From Robiginitalea marina (GTDB lineage Bacteria > Bacteroidota > Bacteroidia > Flavobacteriales > Flavobacteriaceae), in contig NZ_JAMXIB010000005.1 of NCBI RefSeq assembly GCF_024006985.1, positions 186,001 to 250,000 of the forward strand: a stretch of 64,000 bases of DNA. The letters are read 5' to 3'. Position numbers and translations under genes: made by a program. Numbering within the stretch: position 1 is the stretch's first letter; each line of letters begins with the position of its first letter. The notes beneath the pieces are model-generated. The model worked only from the letters and a program-made list of their open reading frames with translations. It was not told the DNA's origin and searched no databases. Positions 44,143 to 53,730 of this stretch are shown piece by piece.

Positions 44143-45179
44143 TGGAAGAAGAACAGGGGAGGGAAGACCCCTTTGAAGAGGAGGAATTATTTGAGCATTA
44201 CAGCTTTACGGCCGATTCAGGGCAAAAGCCCCTCAGGATCGATAAATTCCTGATGAACCTTGTGCGCAATGCCACCCGGAACAAAATACAAAAGGCTGCC
44301 CGGGACGGCAACATCCGCGTAAATGACCAGGTCGTTAGGCAAAATTACCGGGTAAAACCCGGCGACACCATTCGGGTCCTTTTTGAGCACCCTCCCTACG
44401 AACACCTGATCCAGCCGGAAGACATCCCCCTGAATATCGTTTATGAAGACGACAGCCTCCTGGTAGTCGACAAACCCCCCGGCATGGTCGTGCACCCCGG
44501 CCATGGAAATTACACAGGCACCCTGATCAATGCCCTGGCCAACCACCTGGGTCAAATGCCGATGAATTCCGATAACCGCCCCGGGCTGGTACACCGCATC
44601 GACAAAGACACCTCCGGCCTGCTGGTCATCGCCAAGACCGAACAGGCCATGGTGCACCTGGCCCGGCAGTTTTTCGACCGGACCACCGAACGCGAATACC
44701 TTGCCCTGGTTTGGGGCAACCCGGAGGCCGAAGAGGGCACTATAGAGGGGGCAATCGGCCGCAACCCCAAAAACCGGCTCCAAATGCAGGTTTTTCCGGA
44801 AGGGGAACAGGGCAAACCCGCCAGGACGCATTACCGGGTCCTGGAGCGCTTCCGGTATGTTACCCTGGTTTCCTGTCGCCTCGAGACTGGCCGTACCCAC
44901 CAGATCCGGGTCCATATGAAATACATCGGCCACCCGCTGTTCAATGATGAGCGCTACGGGGGAGACCGTATCCTGAAAGGGACCACCTTCACCAAGTATA
45001 GGCAGTTCGTGGAAAATGCCTTTAAAATCCTGCCCCGACAGGCCCTGCATGCCCGGACCCTGGGCTTTACCCACCCGGCGACCGGGGAACGCCTCTTTTT
45101 TGAGGCAGCCATCCCGGAAGATATGGCCGCGTGCATCGAAAAATGGCGACATTACACCCAGCACCAGGCGGAGGAATGA
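44139..45179 (+). CDS. rluD: Ribosomal large subunit pseudouridine synthase RluD
   Basis: 346 aa RluA-family enzyme modifying 23S rRNA (positions 1911/1915/1917 in E. coli). N-terminal S4 domain (IDKFLMNLVRNATRNKIQKA) then the catalytic domain with HRIDKDTSGLLVIA (catalytic Asp) and LETGRTHQIRVHM. Overlaps the PASTA stop by 4 nt (ATGATG; start could also be 44142). An acidic N-terminal extension precedes the S4 domain. Confidence 0.95.
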   Translation: MMEEEQGREDPFEEEELFEHYSFTADSGQKPLRIDKFLMNLVRNATRNKIQKAARDGNIRVNDQVVRQNYRVKPGDTIRVLFEHPPYEHLIQPEDIPLNIVYEDDSLLVVDKPPGMVVHPGHGNYTGTLINALANHLGQMPMNSDNRPGLVHRIDKDTSGLLVIAKTEQAMVHLARQFFDRTTEREYLALVWGNPEAEEGTIEGAIGRNPKNRLQMQVFPEGEQGKPARTHYRVLERFRYVTLVSCRLETGRTHQIRVHMKYIGHPLFNDERYGGDRILKGTTFTKYRQFVENAFKILPRQALHARTLGFTHPATGERLFFEAAIPEDMAACIEKWRHYTQHQAEE

Positions 45180-45254
45180 TGCAGCAATAAGCGGTATCGA
45201 TACAGCAATTGGAAAGACTTTTCGCCCTGGGTGGGATAAAAGGCCGAAGCATTG

Positions 45255-45262
45255 TATTTTTG
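45255..45262 (+). promoter_or_regulatory. -7 element for yaaA
   Basis: TATTTTTG, 32 nt before the yaaA ATG at 45295; supports that start over a longer open frame that begins inside rluD. Confidence 0.45.
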
Positions 45263-45294
45263 AGGTAGGAAAACCAAATCGGAAGCATCTCCCC

Positions 45295-46056
45295 ATGAAA
45301 ATCGTCATTTCCCCGGCCAAATCCCTGGATTTCGAAAGCCCCCTGCCCACAGCGCGCTATTCCCAGCCCCTTTTCCTCGACAAGGCGGCTACCCTCAACA
45401 AAGTACTGGCCCGAAAGAAACCTGCGGCCCTTTCCGAACTCATGGGCATTTCCAGCCAGCTGGCCGAACTGAACTGGGAACGCAACCAGGAATTTTCCAC
45501 TCCCTTTACCCCCGAAAATGCACGGCCAGCGGTATTTGCCTTTAACGGGGACGTCTACCAGGGCCTGGACGCCTATACCCTGGAAGAAGCCCAGTGGGAT
45601 CCCCTGCAAGATTCCCTGCGCATCCTGTCGGGCCTTTATGGCCTGCTCAGGCCCCTGGACCTGATACAGCCCTACCGCCTGGAAATGGGTACCCGGCTTG
45701 CCGTGGGCAAAAAGAAAAACCTTTACGAGTTCTGGGGGCAAACGCTGACCGACCAGCTTAACTCGGAACTGGATGAAGGGGAGTTGTTCGTAAACCTGGC
45801 CAGCAACGAGTATTTCAGCGTATTGGATGAAAAAAAACTCAAAGTACCCGTAATCACCCCGGTATTCAAGGATTGGAGCCGCGATACGCTGAAGGTCATC
45901 AGTTTTTATGCGAAGAAGGCCCGGGGGGCCATGGTGCGGTATATCCTCGACCACGGGGTAAGGAACCTCGAAGAGTTAAAAGCCTTTGATGCCGATGGAT
46001 ACCAGTACAGCCGCGAGCACACCGTAAAGGCCAACCAGCCGGTTTTCATCCGGTAA
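45295..46056 (+). CDS. yaaA: Peroxide stress protein YaaA (DUF328)
   Basis: 253 aa. Family start MKIVISPAKSLDF, internal YQGLDAYTL and LRILSGLYGLLRPLD segments, C-terminal GYQYSREHT-like end. E. coli YaaA limits free iron during H2O2 stress; recent structures show a helix-hairpin-helix-type DNA-binding fold. Start at ATG 45295, downstream of its own -7 element. Stand-alone gene. Confidence 0.94.
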   Translation: MKIVISPAKSLDFESPLPTARYSQPLFLDKAATLNKVLARKKPAALSELMGISSQLAELNWERNQEFSTPFTPENARPAVFAFNGDVYQGLDAYTLEEAQWDPLQDSLRILSGLYGLLRPLDLIQPYRLEMGTRLAVGKKKNLYEFWGQTLTDQLNSELDEGELFVNLASNEYFSVLDEKKLKVPVITPVFKDWSRDTLKVISFYAKKARGAMVRYILDHGVRNLEELKAFDADGYQYSREHTVKANQPVFIR

Positions 46057-46080
46057 CAAAGCATGAACCGTCTGCCAGCG

Positions 46081-46102
46081 CCCGGGGGTACCCTTCCCCG
46101 GG
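46081..46102. terminator. GC-rich hairpin between yaaA and rpsTHX
   Basis: Perfect 7-bp stem CCCGGGG/CCCCGGG with an 8-nt loop, between two convergent genes. No T-run directly follows on either strand, so terminator activity is only possible. Confidence 0.35.
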
Positions 46103-46109
46103 AAGCGGG

Positions 46110-46238
46110 TCAGCTTTTTCCCTTAATATTTATTTTTTCCTCAACAGGGGTCCTTTTCCTGATTTTGCGGGGACGCCTCACTCCATAGGATTTATTGGCA
46201 ATTTTTCCCCTCTTGCTTTTTTTGTCTCCTTTGCCCAT
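46110..46238 (-). CDS. 30S ribosomal protein THX (bTHX)
   Basis: 42-residue very basic protein, start ATG at 46238, stop TGA at 46110-46112. It opens MGKGDKKSKRGKIANKSYG and continues VRRPRKIRKRTPVEEKINIK: the MGKGDKKTxxGKIxxGSYGxxRP pattern of the Thermus-type THX protein that Bacteroidetes annotate as 30S THX. It fills a pocket in the 30S head near 16S rRNA. Too short for most ORF callers. No consensus promoter found upstream; convergent with yaaA. Confidence 0.9.
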   Translation of the reverse strand: MGKGDKKSKRGKIANKSYGVRRPRKIRKRTPVEEKINIKGKS

Positions 46239-46539
46239 TATCTGATGGTTTTGACCCCTTAAGGTACAAAAAAAATCAGGGATGCCCAGGGGTTAGGGTT
46301 CCAGGTGAAATGGGCATTTGCCCCCGGGGGGTATTGCTGACCTACCTGTTTGGACCGCGGGGATGGGGGCGCGAAAGGGATGCCAGGCTTTTTTAATCCT
46401 GATTTTACGGTGCGGGGATATCGCATAATTTTACGCCGGGGATTTTGGGGGATTTCCCCTTTTTTGAGCACCGGGAGGTTTCCCCCGGCCTGGCGGGCAC
46501 CCGGAAAATGCTATTTTTACGGGCAAGTTCTGCCCTCCC
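46239..46539. other. Non-coding interval, about 300 nt
   Basis: Lies between the divergent THX and glycosylase genes. GC-rich, with several G and C runs and no convincing reading frame. A near-consensus -7 (TATTTTTA, 46512-46519) precedes the plus-strand gene by 20 nt. No full promoter for THX was recognised here. Confidence 0.5.
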
Positions 46540-47211
46540 ATGTTCATCCATCAGCACCCTTACCCGCCCTTTATTTTCCCAAAGGCCACCCGCCTTATTG
46601 TCGGCACGCTCCCACCGCCCCGCTTTAGCCAGGGGCTGCTCAGGCCGGGCGATGTGGATTTTTGCTACGGCAGCCGCGACGGGCTGCTCTGGCCCATCCT
46701 GGACCGCATTTTCGGGTTGGGCCTGGTGTATGAAACCACGCAGGAGGCCATTGCCCAGCGGAGGCAATTCCTCCGGGAACAAAAGATTGGCATCTGCGAC
46801 GTGGTGGAGCGCGCAACGCGGCAGCGGGTGGACGCCTCAGACCTTGGGATGCAACAAATCGAGTTGCGCGACCTTCCGGGCCTGCTCCGGAAGTACCCCA
46901 GGGTGGAGACCCTCCTTTTTACGGGGGGGAACAGTAAAAACGGGCCGGAATACCTGTTCCGAAGACTTTTGCGCACTGAAGGGCTGAAGCTCGAGCCTGT
47001 ATCCCATGAGGTTCCCCGGATCCACCGGTTCTATTTGCCGTGTGAAAGGGGAACGCTGCGGGAAATCACCACGGTTTCCCTTACGGCCCCGTCCGGTTCC
47101 GCGAATCGCGCCGTAGGCAGCCTGCCTGAATACAAAGCCCGCAAAGAAAAAGACCCGGGCCATACGGTCATGGATTTCAGGGTAGAGCAGTACAGGCAGT
47201 TTTTCCGGTGA
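46540..47211 (+). CDS. Uracil-DNA glycosylase superfamily protein
   Basis: 223 aa. N-terminal LIVGTLPPPR is the loop that in MUG/UDG-fold enzymes carries the catalytic or water-activating residue, followed by FCYGSRDGLLWPILDRIFG (substrate pocket) and VETLLFTGGNSKNGPEYLF. A C-terminal PSGSANRA corresponds to the DNA-intercalating loop region (SPSxxN). The GTLPPP motif differs from GxDPG of family 1-5 enzymes, so substrate and even activity are uncertain. Stand-alone. Confidence 0.8.
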   Translation: MFIHQHPYPPFIFPKATRLIVGTLPPPRFSQGLLRPGDVDFCYGSRDGLLWPILDRIFGLGLVYETTQEAIAQRRQFLREQKIGICDVVERATRQRVDASDLGMQQIELRDLPGLLRKYPRVETLLFTGGNSKNGPEYLFRRLLRTEGLKLEPVSHEVPRIHRFYLPCERGTLREITTVSLTAPSGSANRAVGSLPEYKARKEKDPGHTVMDFRVEQYRQFFR

Positions 47212-47347
47212 AGGCTGTTGGTTTTTTGCCCGTGTGCGCCTTAATTTGTTAAACCCGCTGCATCGCTTCCCAGAGACGGCGATATTCCTGAACTTAGGGG
47301 AAGTTTTGGGGCTTGCCCCACAAGACCAACATAATCATCAACCACCT

Positions 47348-49894
47348 ATGAGCCAGGTCGAACGACTAAAGGAATTCCAAAGATCGGTACGCAACAAGTT
47401 CAACGTCTACAACAGCCTGTTTTTGAGTCTCCCCTATACGGAGGGCGAGAATGTGGGGATCCTGATCCCCCTGTTGTTCCAAAAGGCCGACCGGGGCCTG
47501 AAATCGGGCCGGAACCCGAAGGAGATCCTCGACGCCTTTTTTGCCGATTTCACCCAGGCCGGGACGGAAAAGGAGCAGATCGACCTGATGTTCCGCATCA
47601 TCCAGTACGTGGAACGCCAGGTGGTGCTTTACGACAGCGTGGAAGATGCAGCCTTCCCCCGGCTGCACCTGCATACCGATTCCCTCTCGATCCGCGATTA
47701 TTTCCAGATCGCACGAAAGAACAACCGCTGGGACAAGGTTTCCAAAAAACTCGACACCTTCAGCGCGCGCATCGTCCTGACGGCCCACCCGACCCAGTTT
47801 TACACCCCGGCCGTGCTGGATATCATCGCCGAACTCCGGACGCTGATCCTGGAGAATAAGATCGACCAGATCGACCTCGCCCTGCAGCAACTGGGCCTGA
47901 CTTCCCTGATCAACCGCACCAAACCCACCCCCCTGGACGAGGCCCGGAACATCATCCATATGCTCCGGCATGTCTATTACCACGCCGTTGGCGATTTGTA
48001 TGAGCACATCCGGGGAAGCATCGGGAATGAAGCCTATAACAACCCGGACATTATCAAGCTGGGGTTCTGGCCCGGGGGCGACCGGGACGGGAACCCCTAT
48101 GTCACGGCCGACATCACCCGCGATGTGGCCGACGAGCTGCGGACCACCCTGATGAAGTGCTACTACAACGACCTGAAAGCCCTGCACCGAAAACTTTCTT
48201 TCCGGGGGGTCCAGGGCCCGTTGCAGCAGTTGATGGATAAGCTCTATGTCGCCATGTTCGATAAGCGCAAAACCCTCGCCTATGAGGAAATCCTCTCCCC
48301 CCTGCTCGAGATGCGGAAGACCCTGGTGGAACAGTACCATGGCCTGTACTTAAGGGAACTGGACCGGTTTACCGACCAGGTGCGCCTGTTCAGGACACAT
48401 TTTGCCACCCTCGATATCCGTCAGGACCACCGGGTGCACAAAAAAACGGTGGAGGACATCCTAAGGCGCCACGGGAAGGTACAGGAATCCCTTGACGAAC
48501 TGGCCCCCGAGGCCCTTACCGGGCTCCTGTTACGGGGCGATCTCCGGGCGGTGCCAGGCGAGTATGACGACCCTGTGGTGCGGGATACCCTGGTCAACAT
48601 TGCCCAACTGGGGGAACTGCAGGCCAAAAACGGAGAGGACGGCTGTAACCGTTATATCATCAGCAATTCCGAAGATGTGTACTCCGTATTGTTTGTCTAC
48701 GGCCTTTTCCGGTGGTGCGGCTGGCCGGGGGACGCAATTCCCTTTGACATCATCCCGCTCTTTGAAACGATGAAGGGGATGGAACGGGCCGAAGCCATCA
48801 TGCAGGCCCTTTTCGACCTGCCGGAATACCGGGCCCACCTGCAGGGAAGGGGCGGGGAGCAAACCATGATGCTGGGCTTTTCCGACGGCACCAAGGATGG
48901 CGGCTACCTGAAGGCAAACTGGTCTATTTTCAAAACCAAAGAGGCGCTCTCCAGGGTGTGCCGGAAAAATAAAATCCGGGCGATTTTCTTTGACGGGCGG
49001 GGCGGCCCCCCTGCGCGCGGGGGCGGCAAGACCCACCGGTTCTATGCCTCCCATACCCGGTCTATAGCGAATCACGAGATCCAGCTCACGATACAGGGGC
49101 AGACCATCACAAGTACCTATGGGACCCGCGAGCAATTCATGCACAATAGCGAGCAATTGCTTACGGCCGGTCTTTCCAATACCATTTTCGGGAAGGAAAA
49201 TGATATTTCGTCATCCTACCGCGACCTGATGGAACAACTTTCGCAAATCAGCTTTGAGAAATACGACGCCCTGAAACGGCACGACAAGTTCATCCCCTAC
49301 CTCGAGCATCGCAGTACCCTGAAATTCTACCAGAAGGCCAATATCGGAAGCCGGCCCGGCAAACGGGGTACCAAGGCAAAGCTGGAGCTTTCCGACCTGC
49401 GGGCCATTTCCTTTGTGGGGTCCTGGAGCCAGCTCAAGCAGAATGTCCCCGGGTATTTCGGCATCGGCACGGCCCTTGAAGCCCTGGCCAAACAGGGCCG
49501 CCTCTCCGACCTGAAACGGATGTACCGGGAAGTGCCTTTTTTCAAAACCCTGATGCTGAACAGCATGATGTCGCTCGCCAAGAGTTATTTTGAACTGACC
49601 AGTTATATGAAGGATGACCCGGAATTCGGGGATTTTTGGAAGATCCTCTACAGGGAATACCTCCTGTCGCGGAAGATGCTGTTGCAAATCTCGGGCTATA
49701 AGGTGCTTATGGAAGACGAAACCGTATCCCGGGAATCGGTCCGGATCCGGGAAAACATCGTGCTGCCCCTGCTGGTGATCCAGCAATACGCCCTGCAGAA
49801 AATCGCCCGGGGCAGCGAATTTGCCGGACTCTACGAAAAAATCGTGACCCGCTCCCTCTACGGGAACATCAATGCCAGCCGGAACTCTGCCTGA
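47348..49894 (+). CDS. ppc: Phosphoenolpyruvate carboxylase
   Basis: 848 aa anaplerotic enzyme, PEP + bicarbonate to oxaloacetate. Catalytic His in LTAHPTQFYTPA (near residue 145), GGDRDGNPYVTADITRDV, and the Gly-rich FDGRGGPPARGGGK with the mobile Arg. Sequence is the divergent form of Bacteroidetes/Chlamydiae rather than the E. coli type. ATG at 47348 chosen (MSQVERL); the upstream open frame lacks homology. 136-nt leader gap contains a GGGGCTTGCCCC hairpin just before the start. Confidence 0.96.
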   Translation: MSQVERLKEFQRSVRNKFNVYNSLFLSLPYTEGENVGILIPLLFQKADRGLKSGRNPKEILDAFFADFTQAGTEKEQIDLMFRIIQYVERQVVLYDSVEDAAFPRLHLHTDSLSIRDYFQIARKNNRWDKVSKKLDTFSARIVLTAHPTQFYTPAVLDIIAELRTLILENKIDQIDLALQQLGLTSLINRTKPTPLDEARNIIHMLRHVYYHAVGDLYEHIRGSIGNEAYNNPDIIKLGFWPGGDRDGNPYVTADITRDVADELRTTLMKCYYNDLKALHRKLSFRGVQGPLQQLMDKLYVAMFDKRKTLAYEEILSPLLEMRKTLVEQYHGLYLRELDRFTDQVRLFRTHFATLDIRQDHRVHKKTVEDILRRHGKVQESLDELAPEALTGLLLRGDLRAVPGEYDDPVVRDTLVNIAQLGELQAKNGEDGCNRYIISNSEDVYSVLFVYGLFRWCGWPGDAIPFDIIPLFETMKGMERAEAIMQALFDLPEYRAHLQGRGGEQTMMLGFSDGTKDGGYLKANWSIFKTKEALSRVCRKNKIRAIFFDGRGGPPARGGGKTHRFYASHTRSIANHEIQLTIQGQTITSTYGTREQFMHNSEQLLTAGLSNTIFGKENDISSSYRDLMEQLSQISFEKYDALKRHDKFIPYLEHRSTLKFYQKANIGSRPGKRGTKAKLELSDLRAISFVGSWSQLKQNVPGYFGIGTALEALAKQGRLSDLKRMYREVPFFKTLMLNSMMSLAKSYFELTSYMKDDPEFGDFWKILYREYLLSRKMLLQISGYKVLMEDETVSRESVRIRENIVLPLLVIQQYALQKIARGSEFAGLYEKIVTRSLYGNINASRNSA

Positions 49895-49960
49895 GCCCCT
49901 TGGCCGATTTTTTGTTGGGGCCGATTTCCGGCCTGAAGTATTGAGGCCTCCCTCCGGAGA

Positions 49961-51460
49961 CTACCCGCCCATGGGGGTCGTCAGGATGGCCTTAAGGGCA
50001 TTGAGGCCGTAGGCAACCTGCCCGAGTTCCAGGTTTTCATTCGGGCTGTGCTGGTTGTTGTCGGGGTTAACCAGCGGGAGGATAAAGGCCGGGATCTTCA
50101 GGGCATTGATGAATGGGGCGATGGGAACGGTGCCCCCCATGATCCGTATCTGTACCACAGGGGTTTCGAAGGTGCCGTTGAGGGTACGTACCAGGTGTTG
50201 CCCGAAGGGGTTGTCCAGGGGGGTTCGGAAGGCGTCGGTAACGCTGCCTTCTTCCACCGTGATCCACTTATCATAAGCGGCGCGCATTTCCGGGGTGGGG
50301 ATGGAATCCGCGATGCGGTACCCCTGTGCCTCGATATGTTTTCTCACCAGGTTTTTAAGCCGCGTCCCGTCGGTTTCGGGCACCAGCCTGAGGTCGAGTT
50401 CGGCCGTGGCCGTGGCCGGGACGATGGTCCGCGCCTCAGGGCCAATCCAGGCGGAACCCAGGCCGCGGATGTTCAGGGAGGGGTACTGGAGCGCTTCCTG
50501 GTAGAAGGCCCCCACCCGCTCTGGTTGCCTTATCTGGAGCATGGCATGTATCGCTGCCGGGTCGTCCGGGACGGCGCGCAGCACCTCCCGGTCCGACTCT
50601 GAAAGGGCAATGCCGTCGTAATAGCCGGGGATAACCACCTTCCCATCTTCGTCCTTCATACTGGCCAGCAGGGTGGCCAGCCTGAAGGCGGGGTTGGGGG
50701 CGTAGTTCCCGTAGTGACCGCTATGCTGGGGCCTTACGGGCCCGTAGGTGGTCAGGGTCATGCTGGTAATCCCCCGGCATCCGTACACCACGGTGGGCAG
50801 GCCGGAGACATGGACCGGGCCGTCGGAAATCAGGAGGTAATCGGCCTCCAGCAATTCCCGGTATTGCTGTACCGCTTTGGGCAGGGGTTTGCTGCTTTTT
50901 TCCTCTTCCCCGTCAAGGATCACCTTTATGTTGTAGGAGAGCTCTTTCCCCGTTTTGCGGAGCAGGTCGATGGTGTTGAGGAACATCACGATAGGGCCCT
51001 TATCGTCGGAGGTGGAACGCCCGTAAAGCCTCCAGTGGGCGGGGATGGAATCGTTCAGGGCCGAAAAGGGGAGGGTTTCCCAGCGCCCGTCCCGCGGGGC
51101 CTTCAGGACTGCCTTGTACGGATCTGGCTGGTCCCATTTGGAAGGGTCCACCGACTGGCCGTCGAAGTGCATGTAGAACAGCAGGGTGGGTTTTCCCTCC
51201 TTTAGGGGCAGGGCCGCAAAAAACAGGGGTTGGCCCTCGGTGGGGAGTACCGAGGTATTGAACCCCCTTTCGCTGAACTTCGCAGTGAGCCAGCGCAGGT
51301 TTCGCTCAATATCCGAGGACACCAGGGCATCGTTGGGCAGGGCCACGAACTCGACCAGTTCATCAATGGTGTGGCGCACCTGGGCGGTAAAAATGGCGTC
51401 CTCCTGGGCTTTGACCAGGGTGCCGGAAAACAGCAGGAAGAAAAAAAGGAAATTGCGCAT
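49961..51460 (-). CDS. Secreted M20-family metallopeptidase
   Basis: 499 aa with a signal peptide (cut near VKA-QED). M20 metal site: LLFYMHFDGQSVD (first His/Asp), STSDDKGPI (bridging Asp), GEEEKSSKPL (catalytic Glu and ligand), and the C-terminal RIMGGTVPIA. Central dimerisation/lid domain from about residue 230. Likely a periplasmic di- or tripeptidase. Single gene, 71 nt upstream of the trp operon tail. Confidence 0.92.
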   Translation of the reverse strand: MRNFLFFFLLFSGTLVKAQEDAIFTAQVRHTIDELVEFVALPNDALVSSDIERNLRWLTAKFSERGFNTSVLPTEGQPLFFAALPLKEGKPTLLFYMHFDGQSVDPSKWDQPDPYKAVLKAPRDGRWETLPFSALNDSIPAHWRLYGRSTSDDKGPIVMFLNTIDLLRKTGKELSYNIKVILDGEEEKSSKPLPKAVQQYRELLEADYLLISDGPVHVSGLPTVVYGCRGITSMTLTTYGPVRPQHSGHYGNYAPNPAFRLATLLASMKDEDGKVVIPGYYDGIALSESDREVLRAVPDDPAAIHAMLQIRQPERVGAFYQEALQYPSLNIRGLGSAWIGPEARTIVPATATAELDLRLVPETDGTRLKNLVRKHIEAQGYRIADSIPTPEMRAAYDKWITVEEGSVTDAFRTPLDNPFGQHLVRTLNGTFETPVVQIRIMGGTVPIAPFINALKIPAFILPLVNPDNNQHSPNENLELGQVAYGLNALKAILTTPMGG

Positions 51461-51532
51461 GGGCTGGCTTTTGTCGGCTAAAGCTAAAGAATTTCCCGCA
51501 TAAAACCGCTGTGGGGGAATGTCCTTTGCCCC

Positions 51533-51754
51533 TTAACGGCTGGCCCCGAGCTTCTTCCCCAGCAGGCGCAGCAGCAAGATCCAGGGCAGCCCGTGGAACG
51601 CCACATCGAACCAGTCCATAACCCCCATGCCCCGGGCCCCGCCCAGGATCCAGCGCAATTTGCCCCATAAGTGGGGTTCCGGGAAGTAGGGGGCCAGCCC
51701 CAGGGTGAGGCAGAGGAAAATCACGATCCTCCAGTCATCGATTACGGATTTCAT
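51533..51754 (-). CDS. Small membrane protein at the end of the trp operon
   Basis: 73 aa with two hydrophobic segments (IVIFLCLTLGLAPYF, LPWILLLRLLG) around a conserved-looking PEPHLWGKLRWILGGARGM and MDWFD stretch. Similar short proteins occur after trpA in other Flavobacteria. ATG at 51754 overlaps the trpA stop (ATGA), so it is translated with the operon. No known function; a link to tryptophan metabolism would be inference. Confidence 0.78.
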   Translation of the reverse strand: MKSVIDDWRIVIFLCLTLGLAPYFPEPHLWGKLRWILGGARGMGVMDWFDVAFHGLPWILLLRLLGKKLGASR

Positions 51755-52542
51755 GGGCGGATTTTTTTAATAAAGGATGGGATCGCTGCTACCCCGTGGG
51801 CGGAAAGCTCCCTGATGAAGGCCGAACCGATGATGGCCCCTTTTGCATGGGCGGTTGCCTGGCCAAAGGTATGGGCGTTGCTGATGCCAAACCCCACGAT
51901 CCTGGGGTTTTTGAGGTCCATGGCCGCAATGCGCCGGAAGTACTCCTGCTGGGCCGGGTCAAAACCTTCCCGGGCCCCGGTGGTACTGGCACTGCTGACC
52001 ATGTAGATAAAGGCATCCGAGGCGTCATCGATTTGCCGGATCCGCGCCTGGGAGGTTTGGGGGGTGATCAGGAAAATCATTTTCAGCCCGTACCGTTCCA
52101 GGATTTCGCGGTATTCCCGCTGGTAGATTTCCAGGGGGAGGTCGGGCAGGATCAGCCCGTCGATCCCCGTTTCGGCACATTGTTTACAGAAGGCTTCGAC
52201 CCCGTACTGCAACACGGGGTTGAAATAACCCATCAGGATCAGGGGCACGTGGATTTCCCTGCGTACCCCTTTGAGTTGTTCAAAAAGGCGGGCGGTCGTC
52301 ATGCCATTTTTCAGGGCAGCCGTGGAGCTTTCCTGTATGGTGGGGCCGTCGGCCAGGGGGTCGCTGAAGGGCAGGCCGATCTCGATCATGTCGACCCCGC
52401 TTTCCTGTAATCGGCGCAGGACGGGAAGCGTATCTTCCAGGGCCGGATACCCCGCCGTGAAATAAATGGATAGCAGGGGCCCTTCCTTGCCGAGGGCTCC
52501 TTTGATCCGGTCCGTGCCGCGGGTAGTGGTTTGGTTTGCCAT
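51751..52542 (-). CDS. trpA: Tryptophan synthase alpha chain
   Basis: 263 aa TIM barrel that splits indole-3-glycerol phosphate to indole. Catalytic Glu in MIEIGLPFSDPLADGPTIQ, second acidic residue in GLILPDLPLE, and loop VSSASTTGAREGF. Three nt after trpB; indole is channelled to the beta chain. Confidence 0.97.
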   Translation of the reverse strand: MANQTTTRGTDRIKGALGKEGPLLSIYFTAGYPALEDTLPVLRRLQESGVDMIEIGLPFSDPLADGPTIQESSTAALKNGMTTARLFEQLKGVRREIHVPLILMGYFNPVLQYGVEAFCKQCAETGIDGLILPDLPLEIYQREYREILERYGLKMIFLITPQTSQARIRQIDDASDAFIYMVSSASTTGAREGFDPAQQEYFRRIAAMDLKNPRIVGFGISNAHTFGQATAHAKGAIIGSAFIRELSAHGVAAIPSFIKKIRP

Positions 52543-52545
52543 GGC

Positions 52546-53730
52546 TTACAGGTTGAAATAGTCGATGTAGGTTTGTAAATCCTTGTCGCCCCGGCCCGAG
52601 AGGTTGATCACCACCACGTCCTGCGGGCCGAAGGGCCGCTTCTCCAGTACGGCAAAGGCGTGGGAGGTCTCAATAGCCGGGATGATTCCTTCCAGGGCGG
52701 CCAGGCGCCGCCCTGCTTCCATAGCCTCGGCATCGGTGATGGAGTGGAATTCCCCCCTTCCGGAAGCGTAGAGGTGGGCGTGCATGGGGCCAATTCCCGG
52801 ATAATCCAGCCCGGCCGAAATCGAATAGGGTTCGGTGATTTGCCCGTCAGCGGTCTGCATCAGCAGGGTTTTGCTCCCGTGGATGATCCCCACCCGGCCC
52901 AGGGCCGAGGTGGCCGCGCTTTCCCCGGTATGCACCCCTTTCCCGGCAGCCTCCACTGCGATAATCCCCACTTCTTCCCGGTCCAGGTAGTGGTAATATG
53001 CCCCGGCCGCATTGCTGCCGCCCCCCACACAGGCGATCAGGTAGTCGGGGGCATCCCGGCCTTCCTTTTCAAGCAGTTGTGCCCCGATTTCTTCCGAAAT
53101 GACGGCCTGGAACCGCGCCACCATGTCGGGGTAGGGATGGGGCCCCACTACCGAGCCAATGATGTAATGGGTGTCTTCGGGGTTGTTGATCCAGTCGCGG
53201 ATGGCTTCGTTGGTGGCATCCTTCAGGGTGCGGCTGCCCGACCGGGCGGGGCGCACCTCAGCCCCGAGGAGTTTCATCCGGGCCACGTTGGGGGCCTGGC
53301 GCGCTATGTCAACTTCCCCCATATAGACCACGCAGGGCAGGCCCATCAGCGCACAAACGGTAGCAGTGGCCACCCCGTGCTGCCCGGCTCCGGTTTCCGC
53401 GATGATCCGCTTTTTGCCCAGCCTGCGGGCCAGCAGGATCTGGCCAATGGTGTTATTCACCTTATGGGCCCCGGTATGGCAGAGATCTTCCCGTTTCAGG
53501 TAAATCCGGCACCCGAAGCGTTCCGACAGCCTGCCGGCAAAGTAAAGGGGGGTGGGCCGCCCCACGTAATCGCGGAGCAGGTGATGGAATTCCTCACTAA
53601 AACCGGGATCGGCCATAATCTCCAGATAGCAGTTTCTGAGTTCCTCCACATTGGGGTAAAGCATTTCAGGGATAAAGGCCCCCCCGAAGGCGCCGTAAAA
53701 CCCGTTTTCATCCACTTGGTACGTTTTCAT
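52546..53730 (-). CDS. trpB: Tryptophan synthase beta chain
   Basis: 394 aa PLP enzyme joining indole and serine. PLP lysine in [13 protein letters not shown], phosphate loop [12 protein letters not shown], and catalytic Glu in [14 protein letters not shown]. Start at ATG 53730 (MKTYQVDEN); overlaps trpF by 4 nt. Type 1 TrpB, as expected with a trpA partner. Confidence 0.97.
   Translation of the reverse strand: MKTYQVDENGFYGAFGGAFIPEMLYPNVEELRNCYLEIMADPGFSEEFHHLLRDYVGRPTPLYFAGRLSERFGCRIYLKREDLCHTGAHKVNNTIGQILLARRLGKKRIIAETGAGQHGVATATVCALMGLPCVVYMGEVDIARQAPNVARMKLLGAEVRPARSGSRTLKDATNEAIRDWINNPEDTHYIIGSVVGPHPYPDMVARFQAVISEEIGAQLLEKEGRDAPDYLIACVGGGSNAAGAYYHYLDREEVGIIAVEAAGKGVHTGESAATSALGRVGIIHGSKTLLMQTADGQITEPYSISAGLDYPGIGPMHAHLYASGRGEFHSITDAEAMEAGRRLAALEGIIPAIETSHAFAVLEKRPFGPQDVVVINLSGRGDKDLQTYIDYFNL

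Noticed and set aside
46259-46471. 70-codon minus-strand frame between THX and the glycosylase gene
   Set aside because: Pro/Lys-rich, no recognisable family, no promoter; the interval looks non-coding.
47324-47336. GGGGCTTGCCCC hairpin before ppc as a terminator
   Set aside because: Stem is only four pairs and no T-run follows; treated as incidental.
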